Source: Streptomyces sp. Act143
GTDB lineage: Bacteria; Actinomycetota; Actinomycetes; Streptomycetales; Streptomycetaceae
Direction: 5' to 3'
Assembly: GCF_003143935.1 (NCBI RefSeq)
Contig: NZ_QFRX01000001.1
Span: 1,867-65,866, forward strand
Length of the DNA: 64,000 bases
Part shown: one piece after another, positions 54,080 through 63,558 of the stretch
Position numbering within the stretch: position 1 is the stretch's first letter
Layout: each line of letters begins with the position of its first letter
Made by a program: the position numbers and the translations under genes
Notes under the pieces: generated by a model
What the model saw: only the letters and a program-made list of their open reading frames with translations
What the model was told of the DNA's origin: nothing
Database searches by the model: none

Positions 54080-55357
54080 CTAGCCAGTCATGTCGGCGGT
54101 TTCGGCCGCGCTGGGGGTCTGCTGTTGTGGCAGCACGCCCGCTGGCGGTGCCTGCCGCACGGCCCGGTTGGCGGTGATGAGCAGGGCCAGGACGAGCAGC
54201 CATGCTCCGCAGAGCCAGACCAGTGGCGTGGCACCGAGTGTGGTGATCAGTGCGCCGCCTGCGAGCGTGCCCACCGACAGGGCTCCCGTGGTGAGCGTGG
54301 AGACCGCGCTCGTCGCCCGGCCCCGCAGCTCATCGGGGGTGATGGCCAGCTGGTGGGTGGTCATGGCCACCGCATAGATCGGAGCCACCAACGACTCGGC
54401 GGCCGCGACCGCTGCCAGTACCAGCAGGTTGGGCGCGAGGGCGTACAGCGGGAACATCAACGCCTCCAACCACAGCATCACCACGGCGATCCGGCCCAGC
54501 GGAAAGCGGCGCGTGGCCTTGTCCGAGACCAGCGCTCCCGCCATGGCGCCGACGGCCGCGCCGCTGAAGATGACACCGATCCACAGGGGCGATGCACCCA
54601 TCTGCCGGGCGAGGGTGATGATCAACAGGTAGCCGGCGCCGTAACGCACCTTGTCAGCGGCCGAGACCAGAGTCAGGAAGCGGATGACCGGCTGGCGCCA
54701 GAGCCAGCCGAGCCCCTCTCGGATCTCCGTGGTGAGCCGGGACGTTGACCGCGCGTCCTGCCGGTCCACTTGGAACGGGGCCCGCATCAGACGCAGCGAC
54801 GCAGCGGACACTGCGAAGGAAACCGCGTTGACGGCAAACGGTACGGTCCTGCCGACGGCATAGAGCGCACCGGCGAGTGGGGCCCCGAAGATGCCCACCG
54901 CGCCGGCGGCGGACTGCGAGTAGCCGAGCGCGGCGGACAGCTGTCGCGGACCGACCACATTGGGCAGCGCCGCTGTGTTCGCCACCTGGAAGAGAGTGGT
55001 CAGGAGCCCGGCGAGCACCGCTGTCGCATACAGCTGGGGCATGGTCAGCTTGTTCAGCCACAGCGCGACAGCGACGCCGGCGGTGAGCAGGGCTCGGCCG
55101 AGCTCACACCAGATCATGGTGGCCTTACGGTCCCACCGGTCGACGAGGGCGCCGGCGACCAGCCCGAACGCCAAGAAGGAAAGGGTGCCCAGGCCGAGTA
55201 CGAACCCGGCTTGGGTGGGCGACCCGGTGAGAACCAGCACGATCAGCGGCAGGGCCATGAAATGAGCCTGATCACCGATAGCAGAGACCAACTGGCCGCT
55301 CAGCAGCAGCGCGAAGTCCCGGTTCCGGAACAGGCCGGGACCGCGAAGAGTATTCAA
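54080..55357 (-). CDS. MFS transporter (DHA3-type exporter)
   Basis: 425 residues, TTG start at 55355-55357, 12 predicted membrane helices. The A motif after helix 2 is GALVDRWDRKATMIW; helix 5 holds GPRQLSAALGYSQSAAGAVG. This layout is typical of the MFS_3/DHA3 group (macrolide/tetracycline-type efflux and enterobactin exporter relatives). The C-terminal tail is cytosolic and Gln-rich. There is no adjacent regulator, and the substrate is unknown. Confidence 0.85.
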   Translation of the reverse strand: MNTLRGPGLFRNRDFALLLSGQLVSAIGDQAHFMALPLIVLVLTGSPTQAGFVLGLGTLSFLAFGLVAGALVDRWDRKATMIWCELGRALLTAGVAVALWLNKLTMPQLYATAVLAGLLTTLFQVANTAALPNVVGPRQLSAALGYSQSAAGAVGIFGAPLAGALYAVGRTVPFAVNAVSFAVSAASLRLMRAPFQVDRQDARSTSRLTTEIREGLGWLWRQPVIRFLTLVSAADKVRYGAGYLLIITLARQMGASPLWIGVIFSGAAVGAMAGALVSDKATRRFPLGRIAVVMLWLEALMFPLYALAPNLLVLAAVAAAESLVAPIYAVAMTTHQLAITPDELRGRATSAVSTLTTGALSVGTLAGGALITTLGATPLVWLCGAWLLVLALLITANRAVRQAPPAGVLPQQQTPSAAETADMTG

Positions 55358-55908
55358 GGTGGTTACGCTCCGTAACAGCTCAAGGACACAAGGGTGACGT
55401 CGAAGCTGGTGTCCGAGCTAAGAGACACGGGGCGTAATGGACATGTGCGGACCGTACCGACGAGCGAGGGCGGACTGCAATCGCTTTTCCGGGGACAGGC
55501 GCACGGCCCAGCGGGCTCCTGGCCGCCGTTGCCCGGGGCGGGAAGGTCGGGCGCACCTAGCCGAGTTGGAGGAAAGCTGAGCCCAGCCCGAGCGGAACTG
55601 CGCGAGGCGACCGAGGAGGTCGGCAGAGCGGACCCAGCGGTGAAGGACGCCGTCCCGGCCGCCCGCAGTGCCCGCCGCAGCACGGACCGGGCGGCCCGGG
55701 ACGTGGCCGCCCTCACCGACGAAGCAGACGAGACAGAGCCGGTCCCTGCGGGACGCCTTCGGTCGCGTCGACGCCGGTGATGCGGCCGGTTCCGCCGGGC
55801 CGGCTGAGGGGCAGGGGGCGCGCGGTGGGTCGGCCAGTTGGCGTGATCAGGCTGCTTCGGGGCATTCGGGAGCTACCTCAGGTCACATCGAGAGGTAGGA
55901 GGTAGATC
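55358..55908. other. Region without a firm gene call
   Basis: A GTG at 55394 opens a 128-codon reading whose C-terminal half (AELREATEEVGRADPAVKDA, then RDVAALTDEADETEPVP) looks like a charged coiled coil, but the N-terminal half is low-complexity and the start is poor. I leave it uncalled. Confidence 0.3.
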
Positions 55909-56064
55909 ATGATCGCACTCGGCATCATTCTTCTGATCGTCGGTTTCCTTACCGGCATATCGATCCTGTGGACCCTCGGCATCATTCTTGCCGTGGTCGG
56001 CGCCGTCTTCTGGGTCATGGGTTCCATGGGGCACGCGGTCGCCGGTCGACGCCACTATTGGTGA
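55909..56064 (+). CDS. Small two-span membrane protein (51 aa, DUF6131-like)
   Basis: ATG 55909 with a near-perfect AGGAGG (55897-55902). The 51 residues contain two hydrophobic helices, MIALGIILLIVGFLTGISIL and WTLGIILAVVGAVFWVMG, then a short basic end AGRRHYW. Streptomyces species carry many copies of this very small family; some are stress-induced. Function unknown. Confidence 0.8.
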   Translation: MIALGIILLIVGFLTGISILWTLGIILAVVGAVFWVMGSMGHAVAGRRHYW

Positions 56065-56192
56065 CCGTACCGTTCACCGGTCGGCGCCCTCGCGCCGAGG
56101 GGGCGTCGCCTGCAAGGTCGGGCCAGTAGGGGCAGGGGTCCTTGAGACAGCGAGGGGTCCTTGCTCCTGCAGGCCGAGAGCGGTCGTAGCTT

Positions 56193-57389
56193 TCAGAACG
56201 CGTAACGCACCCGCAGCCACGGCACATGGGTACTGAGGAGTCCGCGCAGGGTCTGCACGGCTTCGGCTTTGATGAGGTTGTGGTAGCGGACGTTGGCGGC
56301 GCCGTTCTGCGAGCGCTTGCCCTGTTGCAGCGCGGGCTGCCACAGCAGGTCCTCGGCGCGGGGGTGCCAGCCGAGGTTGACCTGGTGCAGGTCCTCGTTG
56401 TGGGTCAGCATGATGACCTCCGCCGCGGCCTGCTGCTTGACCCGCTGCGGTACGACGTCGTCGACCTGCCGCAGGAGGTCGGTCCAGTCGTCCTGCCAGC
56501 CGGGCCGCAGGACGACGGGGGAGAGGTTGAAGTGGACTTCGTACCCGGCGTCCGCGAAGTCGGCCGCGGCGGCGATGCGGTCGGCCACCGCAGAGGTCCG
56601 CAGGTCCAGCAGCCGGGCGTCGTGCGGGGGCATGAGCGAGAAGCGGATCCGGGTGCGGCCGCGGGGGTCCAGTGCCAGCAGATCCGGGTTGACGAACTTC
56701 GTGGCGAAGGACGCCTTCGCGTGCGGCCACTGGCTGAAGGCGGTGACGAGGTCCGCGGTGTTGTCGCAGATCAGCGCGTCCACCGAGCAGTCGCCGTTCT
56801 CGCCGATGTCGTACACCCAGGCCGTCTCGTCGCACTGGTTGGACTCTCGTTTACGGCCTTGGCGGGCGATGTGCCGGGCCAGGTGCGCGATGATCTGGTC
56901 GATGTTGGTGAAGACGGTGATGGGGTTGGCGTACCCCTTGCGACGGGGCACGTAGCAGTAGGCGCAGGCCATCGCGCAGCCGTTGGAGGGGCCGGGAGCG
57001 ATGAAGTCGGCGGAGCGTCCGTTGGGCCGGGTGGTGAGGGTCTTGCGCTCGCCCATGACCAGCGTCTCGCCCTTGACGCGAACCCATCGCTCGACGTTCT
57101 CCTCGTTGCCGTGCAGTCCCGGGATGCGCCAGTGGGAGTCCACTTCGACGACCTCCGCGGCGGGGAAGCGCGCGAGAATCTCACGTCCGCGAGGCGACGT
57201 GGCGGCCGACGGCTCGGCGTAGATGGTACGGACCGGGAGCAGCCGCCGGGCCGTGGAGGACTCGTGGAAGGGCGGGCCTGCCGCGGGCGCCTTCCCGTCG
57301 GGAGCGGCAGGTGCCGCCGTACCCGTCAGCGCGTCGAGGCCGAAGAGGGTGTCGGCACCGTCGTCGGGCTCGGCGGAGGGGTGTGCCAT
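56193..57389 (-). CDS. Spore photoproduct lyase-family radical SAM protein
   Basis: 398 residues from ATG 57387-57389. The radical SAM cluster motif CxxxCxxC is CAMACAYC in APGPSNGCAMACAYCYVPRR. The N-terminal RRLLPVRTIYAEPSA and C-terminal LLSTHVPWLRVRYAF fit the SPL family. True SPL repairs UV-induced spore photoproduct; these longer actinobacterial proteins are homologues whose substrate is not proved, perhaps DNA repair. Monocistronic. Confidence 0.88.
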   Translation of the reverse strand: MAHPSAEPDDGADTLFGLDALTGTAAPAAPDGKAPAAGPPFHESSTARRLLPVRTIYAEPSAATSPRGREILARFPAAEVVEVDSHWRIPGLHGNEENVERWVRVKGETLVMGERKTLTTRPNGRSADFIAPGPSNGCAMACAYCYVPRRKGYANPITVFTNIDQIIAHLARHIARQGRKRESNQCDETAWVYDIGENGDCSVDALICDNTADLVTAFSQWPHAKASFATKFVNPDLLALDPRGRTRIRFSLMPPHDARLLDLRTSAVADRIAAAADFADAGYEVHFNLSPVVLRPGWQDDWTDLLRQVDDVVPQRVKQQAAAEVIMLTHNEDLHQVNLGWHPRAEDLLWQPALQQGKRSQNGAANVRYHNLIKAEAVQTLRGLLSTHVPWLRVRYAF

Positions 57390-57617
57390 ACGTGAAATTC
57401 TCTCGCCGTTGGTGCACCAGTACGCCCCTATCATACTTATTGCCCTGCCCTGCCCTGCTTGGCGCGGTGAACGGTCGTCGCCGGGCCCCCTTCGGGGGGT
57501 GCGCGGTTTCCGGTCGGTCGGCACGCCCCAGCGCCGGGGCGTGCCCGCACTCGCGCAGGCCGCCGCGGGGCGGACGACGTGCACGAGTGCGAGGTGCTGT
57601 GCGCGGTGGATCGTGGT

Positions 57618-57782
57618 TCAGCCGCCGGGGAGGATGACGGCATTGCCTGCCGGGGCCGGGGCCGGGCTCGGGATCGGGGCCGGGCTCGGGATCGGGGCCG
57701 GGCTCGGGATCGGGGCCGGGCTCGGGATCGGGGACGGTGGCCACCTCCGGGGGGCAATCTTGCGGAACTGCAGTGCCTTCAT
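57618..57782 (-). pseudogene. Collapsed alcohol dehydrogenase gene with repeat core
   Basis: ATG at 57780-57782 begins MKALQFRKIA, the conserved start of MDR-type NAD(P)-dependent alcohol dehydrogenases, and the reading ends GNAVILPGG, which resembles the end of the same family (GRAVVLP). Between them only an 18-bp tandem repeat remains, coding Pro-Ser-Pro-Ala-Pro-Ile in this frame and Asp-Pro-Glu-Pro-Gly-Pro in the frame that continues PPEVATVPDPEPGP. So about 320 residues were deleted and a 1-nt shift occurred in a C run. Confidence 0.6.
57655..57732 (+). repeat. 18-bp tandem repeat (GCCGGGCTCGGGATCGGG)
   Basis: Four perfect copies at 57661-57732 plus a 6-bp partial copy at 57655-57660. 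On the minus strand it codes PDPEPG units, matching the native VPDPEPGP segment of the dehydrogenase, so it is probably an expansion of that segment. Confidence 0.92.
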
Positions 57783-57815
57783 GGTGCGGAATCCTTTGTG
57801 CGGCTCGGCTGCGGC

Positions 57816-58201
57816 TCAAAGGGGTAGGTGCCGTCGACCAGGTTGGTGCGGATGGCGCGGCTGTAGGCGTCGATGTCGTACGCACCCGGCTGGCACGCTC
57901 GGGCCGCCGATGTCGGCGTTGTTCATGGCGAGGTAGTGGGCGCCGAAGGTGTCCACGGTGAAGGTGACGGCCGCGGCCGCGGAGGAGGGGCCGGTCACGT
58001 CGAGCTGCACGGCCGCTGCCTTGATGCCTTCGACCTTGAGGGTTTCGGCGGCCTGCTCGGAGCCTTCGGCGTCGAAGCCGGCGATAACGACGTTCGCGCC
58101 GCCCGCACCCAGGCGTCAGGCGGTGGCCAGACCGCTGCCGGGGGTGGCGCCGGTGATCAGCGCGGTGCGGCCGGTGCGCTCAGTGCAGTGATGGTGCTCA
58201 T
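57816..58201 (-). pseudogene. Short-chain dehydrogenase relic
   Basis: ATG 58199-58201 (MSTITALS) is followed in a shifted frame by TALITGATPGSGLATA, then an in-frame TGA, then RLGAGGANVVIAGFDAEG, AAAVQLDVTGPSSAAAAVTF and the NNAG-equivalent YLAMNNADIGGPSVPAG. The N-terminal NAD-binding half is recognisable, but the catalytic Tyr-Lys half is missing. One frameshift, one stop and a C-terminal deletion. Confidence 0.75.
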
Positions 58202-58257
58202 GTGCTGCTCTCACTGCGCGAGAGGGGGTGCGGCGACTGCGGTGGCGGCCTCCGAGA

Positions 58258-58620
58258 TCAGAGCGTCGTAGCTTGCTTCACCCGGGCGGCCAGGTCTGCG
58301 GCATCGGAGTCGTGGCCTCGTCCGCCACGCGCCCAGACGTGCAGCGCGGCGGTGAGGACTCCGGCGGCGTCCACCACGACGGCCGGACGGATGTCCCGCA
58401 CGTTGTCGTTGCCGAGCCGGTCGGCGGTGCTGCGCATCGACTCCTCCTGGGCGTCGACCCGCTCTGCGATCGCCACGACCGCTGTGGCCGTCAGCCCGTG
58501 TTCCAGGGTCAGCTCCATTGCGGCGACGGCCAGGGCGCTCCTGGTCTGCTGCGCCTCGCGTCGGCGTCGGTCCCGGGCCGGGGCGACGGGCTCCGTTGCC
58601 TTCGTGTCTCCCTCTGTAAG
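58258..58620 (-). pseudogene. TetR-family regulator with internal deletion
   Basis: QQTRSALAVAAMELTLEHGL and TATAVVAIAERVD form the first part of a TetR HTH, but the recognition helix and the next 70 or so residues are absent and the reading goes straight to a C-terminal domain (DIRPAVVVDAAGVLTAALHV, ending VKQATTL). No start codon is in frame. It is probably the former regulator of the adjacent ADH/SDR relics. The 280 bp beyond hold no gene. Confidence 0.65.
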
Positions 58621-58902
58621 CCGTCATGTCTCATTGGGACATCAGTCGCAGGGAGGCAGGCGCCCCGAGGGGATGGAATGCAGGCACAGCGTGTGCTCTC
58701 GCGCTCTGGCGGACTTGGGCTTGATCGGCTTGGCCGTCAGGCCGTCGGACGCTGGGGGTCGTCGGGGGCCGGCGGGGGTGCCGGACGCGGATCGGCACAC
58801 GTGGCCGGCCCGCCGCGCCGCTCTACGAGGCTGCCGGTGGCCTCGTAGAGCTTCACCCTAGGGCTCGACGAGCCGCTGTCGGGCCGCCACTAGGGTGGGC
58901 GC

Positions 58903-59202
58903 ATGTCTGTGAACATCCATCTCTACCTCGACATCGAGAACCTCGCCTCCGCTGAGGAAGCCGACGCAGTGGGGGCGACAGTGGAAGAACTCTTCAAAGA
59001 GCACGGGATCGAGTCGTGGATGCGGGTGGGTGTTTTCCATGACCCGCCCAAGGTTCTGACGAGCAGCGAGCACGGGCCGATTATCATCACCGGGTTCGGA
59101 AGATGGTCCGAGCAGTTCGAGTCCGACGTCGCCAAGGCGATTGGCGCCGTCGCGCCGAAGGCCCGGATTGACCTGAAGTGGGACTACCCGGACGAGAGGT
59201 GA
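58903..59202 (+). CDS. Small hypothetical protein
   Basis: 99 residues, ATG 58903. MSVNIHLYLDIENLASAEEA, then VEELFKEHGIESWMRVGVFH and IIITGFGRWSEQFESDVAKA, suggest a compact alpha/beta protein of ferredoxin-like type. No family name recognised. It could belong to toxin-immunity or phage-defence accessory proteins, but nothing adjacent supports this. Confidence 0.7.
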   Translation: MSVNIHLYLDIENLASAEEADAVGATVEELFKEHGIESWMRVGVFHDPPKVLTSSEHGPIIITGFGRWSEQFESDVAKAIGAVAPKARIDLKWDYPDER

Positions 59203-59491
59203 CAGGGCGTGGGCGTTCACCGGTGCCCGGATGGCTGAACCGGCCGGGGCCGGGCGGGGGAAGACGCCCCCGCCTCAACGGTCCGGCGGCGGGGAGCGGT
59301 TGGCCGGAAGTGAGCCCAGGGGGTGTGCCGATCGGTCTGGACCATTGACCCGGCCCCGTCATGACGGCACCCAGAAGCCCGTCAGTGGCCGTGTGAGTGA
59401 ACAACCGTCACATACCTGAATCAGTAGGGTAAGCGCCCCTCTCGCGTCCCCGCGCACCGCCACCCCTCGGCTCACGACGAGGTGAACGCTC

Positions 59492-59719
59492 ATGAGCACC
59501 ACGCGAAGGAAGCTCCGCGGCTACGCGCTCGGCGGCGCGACCGCCACGGCGGTCGGTCTCCCCGCCGCTCCCGCGCACGCCGCCTCCTGGCAGCTGAAGT
59601 GGTCCCCCTCGGCGAGCGGCGACGGACGATATCGCCGGTGTCGCGCTCCTGGGAAACCCGTACACTCCCTGAGCAGTCACAAAGATTCGCTGTCGAGGAG
59701 CCCGCTCCGTTCGATGTGA
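59492..59719 (+). pseudogene. Truncated secreted-protein gene (signal peptide stub)
   Basis: ATG 59492, preceded by GAGGTG, encodes a clear twin-Arg-like signal peptide (MSTTRRKLRGYALGGATATA to APAHA) and a mature start ASWQLKWSPSASGDG like that of secreted polysaccharide lyases. After that the frame is meaningless. The remaining stretch to 60091 has no recognised gene. Confidence 0.45.
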
Positions 59720-60091
59720 CCTTCAACGCGGGACACGACAGATCCAGCTGTGCCGAACCGTCCTCGACGGGCGACAGGGTGGCCGGTGTCCTGTTGCCGT
59801 TGGCCCGACAGTTCGCCCCGATCGCGGACGCCGCACTCGACCTGCTGCTGAGGATCGCCGCCGCCGCGCACGGTCTGGCGGTGTTCCTGAGGCAGGGCCT
59901 GTGGCGTGAGCGCCGCTGGGACTCCTTCTGCCTGGTGACCCCCAACTGGCAATTCGGCACGGGAAGCGCAGCCCTCTGGGACACCGAGGCGAAGGCTGCC
60001 CGCTCAGCCCGGGAGATCATGGGGCAGAACGCCGTACCGTGATCGTCAAGCAGCACGCGGCCGCCGAAAGGCCGACCGAGCGGGAAGAGGG

Positions 60092-60117
60092 CCCCGGGTG
60101 CCGGGGGACACCCGGGG
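60092..60117 (-). terminator. Hairpin after the GH5 gene
   Basis: CCCCGGGTG and CACCCGGGG pair over 9 bp around an 8-nt loop, 12 bp beyond the GH5 stop on the minus strand. Confidence 0.65.
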
Positions 60118-60128
60118 GTGGAGAAGGG

Positions 60129-61883
60129 TCAGGCGCCGGTTCCGGTCACCGAGCCTGCGCTCTTCGTCACGTGGTACGTCACGGTGGCTCCGCTCCAGAA
60201 GTGGAAGACGAGCGTCGCCTGGGTGTTGTCACGCAGTGAGTTGACGAACTTGGAGGTGAGGAGGAGCCCGTTGCCCGGGTAGTCGGGAGAGAAGGCCTCG
60301 TTGAACTCCTGGTAAGGAGTCCAGTTGGTCGGGCCGGCGTTGCTGCCGTCGGCGTACGTGGCCTCCATGGTGGCCAGTTGGTCACCGCGGTATTGGGTGG
60401 GAATGGTGAGATCGCCGGCGTCGCCGGTCGCGTCGGAGAGCACCGGCCTGTCGTACGTGGTCACGTGGATCTTCCAGGGCAGACCCCGGGAGAAGCGAGC
60501 CTCGATGGTCGCGTTGACCCCGTAGGCGCGGTCGCCGGCGAGCCGGGTCAGCGCGGTGGCTGTGAGCGTGAGCTGGTTGCCGGAGACGGTGTAGTCCCGG
60601 CCCCGGACGAGCTCTTTGCCGCCCTGCCACATGCCGCGGAAGGTGGTGCCGTTCGGGTTGAGGGTGAGTGTTCTGGCGGTGATTGCACTCGACTTGGCCA
60701 GGAAGACACGGTCCGAGGAGGCGGTGCCCGAGCGGGTGGTCCAGCTCGACTTGATCAGGTTGATCAGCTCGGGGTCACGCCATTGCAGCGTGGAGCGGTT
60801 CAGGAAGTTGTAGGCGTCCCACAGGGCCGTGGTCACCCCGGAGGTGCGGGCCTCGTATCCGAACATCTCGAAGTACTTCAGTGCTTCGCCGCGTTCGACA
60901 CGTGGCGCGGGTTGGAAGTGGTCGGGGTACGACAACAGGCCGTACTCACCCAGGTAGACGGGGATTCCCTTGGAGACAAGGGTGTCGCGGAGCCGGGCGA
61001 AGTTGTCGGTCAGGTCCTTCTGTGCGGTGGCGTCGAACCGGGTGCCGCCGGCGATGTTCACGCTGAACGGGTACCAGCTGTAGTAGTGCACGGTGGCCAC
61101 GAGGTTGGGGTCGTCGAGCGACTGCATCTCGCTCACCAGGGCATCCAGGAAGACCTGGCCGGAATTGGTGTGCAGGCTCGGCAGGACGAGCAGACGGGTC
61201 GCGTTGTTGCCGCCGGACTGGCGCACCACGCCGTGGAACGCGGTGTTCAGTTCGTCGTTGTACTGGATGCCCTGGGCGTCGGTGGTGTTGTTGAACTGCG
61301 GCTCGTTGTTGCTCTCGAAGAGCAGCTTGTGCGGGGAGTCCTTGAAGGTGGCGGCGATCTGGGTCCAGGAGGCCTTGAAACGGGCCAGGACGCCGTCATG
61401 GTCGGTGGGCATGTCGGCGATCCACTGCCACGAGTCGTGATGGACGTTGATCACGACGTAGAGACCGTCGGCCAGGGCCCAGTCGACCACCTGCTTGACG
61501 CGGGTCATCCATCGCGCGTCGATCGTGTAGGGAGCGGTGGAGGACTGGTGGTCCGTCCACGTCACTGGGATCCGGACGCTGCGGAAGCCCTGGGCTTTGA
61601 TGGTGTCGAACAGGGCTTTGGTGACGGGTGGGTTGCCCCAGGACGTCTCGTCGGGGATGGCGTCCAGGGTGTTGCCGAGGTTCCAGCTGGGCTGCATCGC
61701 GGCCACCGTGCCCATCGGACTGAGCGCGATGTTCCCCGTCGCCGCGTACGCGCCCTTGTGGGACGGTGCGGCGAACGCGGTGGTGCTGGTCAACCCGATC
61801 GCGGCGACCAGCGCCAGCAGCAGACCGAGCACCCGGCGGGGGCCGCCTCTGCGCCGGTCGGAGGGGTGGTGCGTTCCCTTCAT
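60129..61883 (-). CDS. Secreted GH5 endoglucanase with accessory C-terminal domains
   Basis: 584 residues; the ATG at 61881-61883 follows AGAGAGG. A signal peptide runs to about residue 38 (LTSTTAFA). The GH5 domain shows WNLGNTLDAIPDETSWGNPP, HHDSWQW, the acid/base Glu in LLFESNNEPQF and the nucleophile Glu in PVYLGEYGLLSYP. About residue 370 onward are a CBM_X2-like immunoglobulin domain (TLTLNPNGTTFRGMWQGGKE) and a CBM46-like beta-sandwich. This is the arrangement of GH5_4 endo-beta-1,4-glucanases/xyloglucanases. It follows GH43 by 112 bp on the same strand. No CebR box was seen directly upstream. Confidence 0.88.
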   Translation of the reverse strand: MKGTHHPSDRRRGGPRRVLGLLLALVAAIGLTSTTAFAAPSHKGAYAATGNIALSPMGTVAAMQPSWNLGNTLDAIPDETSWGNPPVTKALFDTIKAQGFRSVRIPVTWTDHQSSTAPYTIDARWMTRVKQVVDWALADGLYVVINVHHDSWQWIADMPTDHDGVLARFKASWTQIAATFKDSPHKLLFESNNEPQFNNTTDAQGIQYNDELNTAFHGVVRQSGGNNATRLLVLPSLHTNSGQVFLDALVSEMQSLDDPNLVATVHYYSWYPFSVNIAGGTRFDATAQKDLTDNFARLRDTLVSKGIPVYLGEYGLLSYPDHFQPAPRVERGEALKYFEMFGYEARTSGVTTALWDAYNFLNRSTLQWRDPELINLIKSSWTTRSGTASSDRVFLAKSSAITARTLTLNPNGTTFRGMWQGGKELVRGRDYTVSGNQLTLTATALTRLAGDRAYGVNATIEARFSRGLPWKIHVTTYDRPVLSDATGDAGDLTIPTQYRGDQLATMEATYADGSNAGPTNWTPYQEFNEAFSPDYPGNGLLLTSKFVNSLRDNTQATLVFHFWSGATVTYHVTKSAGSVTGTGA

Positions 61884-61995
61884 CTCTGACCTCTCTGTGT
61901 TGGCCGAGCGGGTTCCGCCCGTGGGGATGGAGCGGCAGGCAGCAAGGGGGCGTCTGCGGAAGCCGACGTGGTGACTCGGCTCGCGCCGCGCCGGT

Positions 61996-63507
61996 TCAGA
62001 GGGAGAGCGGCTCGTAGTCGAACCAGTCGAAGTGCACGGTGCCCGCTGCCGCGTACAGGCCGATGACCCGTCCGGTGAAGCCGCCTGCCACCTCGGTCGA
62101 CAGGTAGCGGCCGTCGAGTGCGCCGAGTGGGATGAAGGTGCCGTCCTGCTGCTCGACGCCGAACGTGAGGACGTCGGGGCCGGTGCGGGGGCCGTTCGGA
62201 GGGGCGTCGCAGACGTCGAGGCGCAGTACCACGGGCCCGGCGGGCACGGGACGGGCCGCCACGACGGTGCGGAACGGTCCGACGCGGCTCAGGACGCGTA
62301 CCTGGCCCTCGGCCGCCTCGATCTCGTAGTGGTGCTCCTCGTCCAGACGGACGGCGAGGCCACCGCGCCCTTCGGCGGGGTCGATCCGGGTGCGTACCCG
62401 GCAGGACAGGTGCTGCTGACGGCGGCCGGCGAAGACGACGTCCGGCTCGTCCAGCGAGGTGCCGCGGGCCCGCAGGGTCAGCCAGCCGGGCCGTTCCTTG
62501 GTGGTGCAGTGCTCGGCGGGACGGTCGCGCACGGAGATCCACTGCGGCCGCAGCTCGTTCAGGTCGAAGTCGTCCCGTACTTCCTCGGCCGGGCCGGGCA
62601 CGAGCGGCCATGCCGGCGCGGGCAGAACTGACGTCACCTCGCCGACGACGGGCCAGTCGTCCACCCAGGTCACCGGTGCGAGGAACGTCTCGCGTCCCAG
62701 CACGTGCCAGCCGGGGGTGCCCCCGCGCGGGCGGACCCCCAGCAGCACCAGCCACCAGGTGCCGTCGGGGCCTTGGACCAGGTCTGCGTGCCCGGTGTTC
62801 TGGATGGGGTGGTGGGTACCGCGGTGGGTGAGGACCGGATTGTGCGGGCACGGCTCGAACGGGCCGGTGGGCGTGCGCCCGCGGGCGATCGAGACGGCGT
62901 GGCCGCGCTCGGTGCCGCCCTCGGCGATGAGCAGGTACCAGTAGGCGCCGATGCGGTACAGGTGCGGCGCCTCAGGTGCCTGGGCGCCGGGGGTGCCGGC
63001 CCACACCTGGTGCGCAGGTGCGAACGTCTCGCCGGTGTACGGGTCGATACGGACCTGTGCGCCGCCGGCGACCGTGCACCAGCAGGTGCCGTCCTCGTCC
63101 CAGGTGAGGTCCGGGTCGATGCCTTTCACCTCGGGCAGTCGGACCGGGTCGGACCAGGGTCCGGCGGGGTCGGTGGCGGTGAACAGCATGGTGCCCTCGC
63201 CGTCGGCCACGTTGGTGACGATGAGCCAGAAACGTCCGTCGTGGTGGCGCAGGGTGGGAGCGTAGATCCCGCCGGAGGACGGCATGGCGGCCGGCAGGCG
63301 CAGTTGGGCCGGCCGGTCCAGGGCGTTGCCGATCTGCGTCCAGTGCATGAGGTCCCGGCTGTGGAAGACGGGGATGCCGGGGAAGTACTCGAAGCTGGAG
63401 CAGACGAGATAGTAGTCGTCGCCCACGCGGCAGACGCTGGGGTCAGGGTGGAAGCCGGGGATCACGGGGTTGGTCAAGGTGGTGTCCGCCCGCCGTGTTT
63501 CTGTCAT
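61996..63507 (-). CDS. GH43 glycoside hydrolase (beta-xylosidase/arabinofuranosidase-like)
   Basis: 503 residues, no signal peptide, so cytoplasmic. The ATG has GAAGGAAAGG upstream. The five-bladed propeller begins NPVIPGFHPDPSVCRVGDDY, holding the catalytic Asp; the pKa-modulating Asp lies in VKGIDPDLTWDEDG and the acid Glu in PGAQAPEAPHLY. A C-terminal beta-sandwich of about 200 residues follows. This GH43 + concanavalin-like layout is common in beta-xylosidases that cleave imported xylo-oligosaccharides. It begins 51 bp after the GH36-type gene, so they are probably co-transcribed. Confidence 0.9.
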   Translation of the reverse strand: MTETRRADTTLTNPVIPGFHPDPSVCRVGDDYYLVCSSFEYFPGIPVFHSRDLMHWTQIGNALDRPAQLRLPAAMPSSGGIYAPTLRHHDGRFWLIVTNVADGEGTMLFTATDPAGPWSDPVRLPEVKGIDPDLTWDEDGTCWCTVAGGAQVRIDPYTGETFAPAHQVWAGTPGAQAPEAPHLYRIGAYWYLLIAEGGTERGHAVSIARGRTPTGPFEPCPHNPVLTHRGTHHPIQNTGHADLVQGPDGTWWLVLLGVRPRGGTPGWHVLGRETFLAPVTWVDDWPVVGEVTSVLPAPAWPLVPGPAEEVRDDFDLNELRPQWISVRDRPAEHCTTKERPGWLTLRARGTSLDEPDVVFAGRRQQHLSCRVRTRIDPAEGRGGLAVRLDEEHHYEIEAAEGQVRVLSRVGPFRTVVAARPVPAGPVVLRLDVCDAPPNGPRTGPDVLTFGVEQQDGTFIPLGALDGRYLSTEVAGGFTGRVIGLYAAAGTVHFDWFDYEPLSL

Positions 63508-63558
63508 GGGGCCAAGTCCCTTTCCTTCAACGGGTCGTTGTCAGGTGGCACCGGCGGT

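Noticed and set aside
57655..57732. Regular 18-bp repeats as a possible CRISPR array
   Set aside because: Copies are directly contiguous without spacers and encode Pro-rich units in a dehydrogenase remnant.
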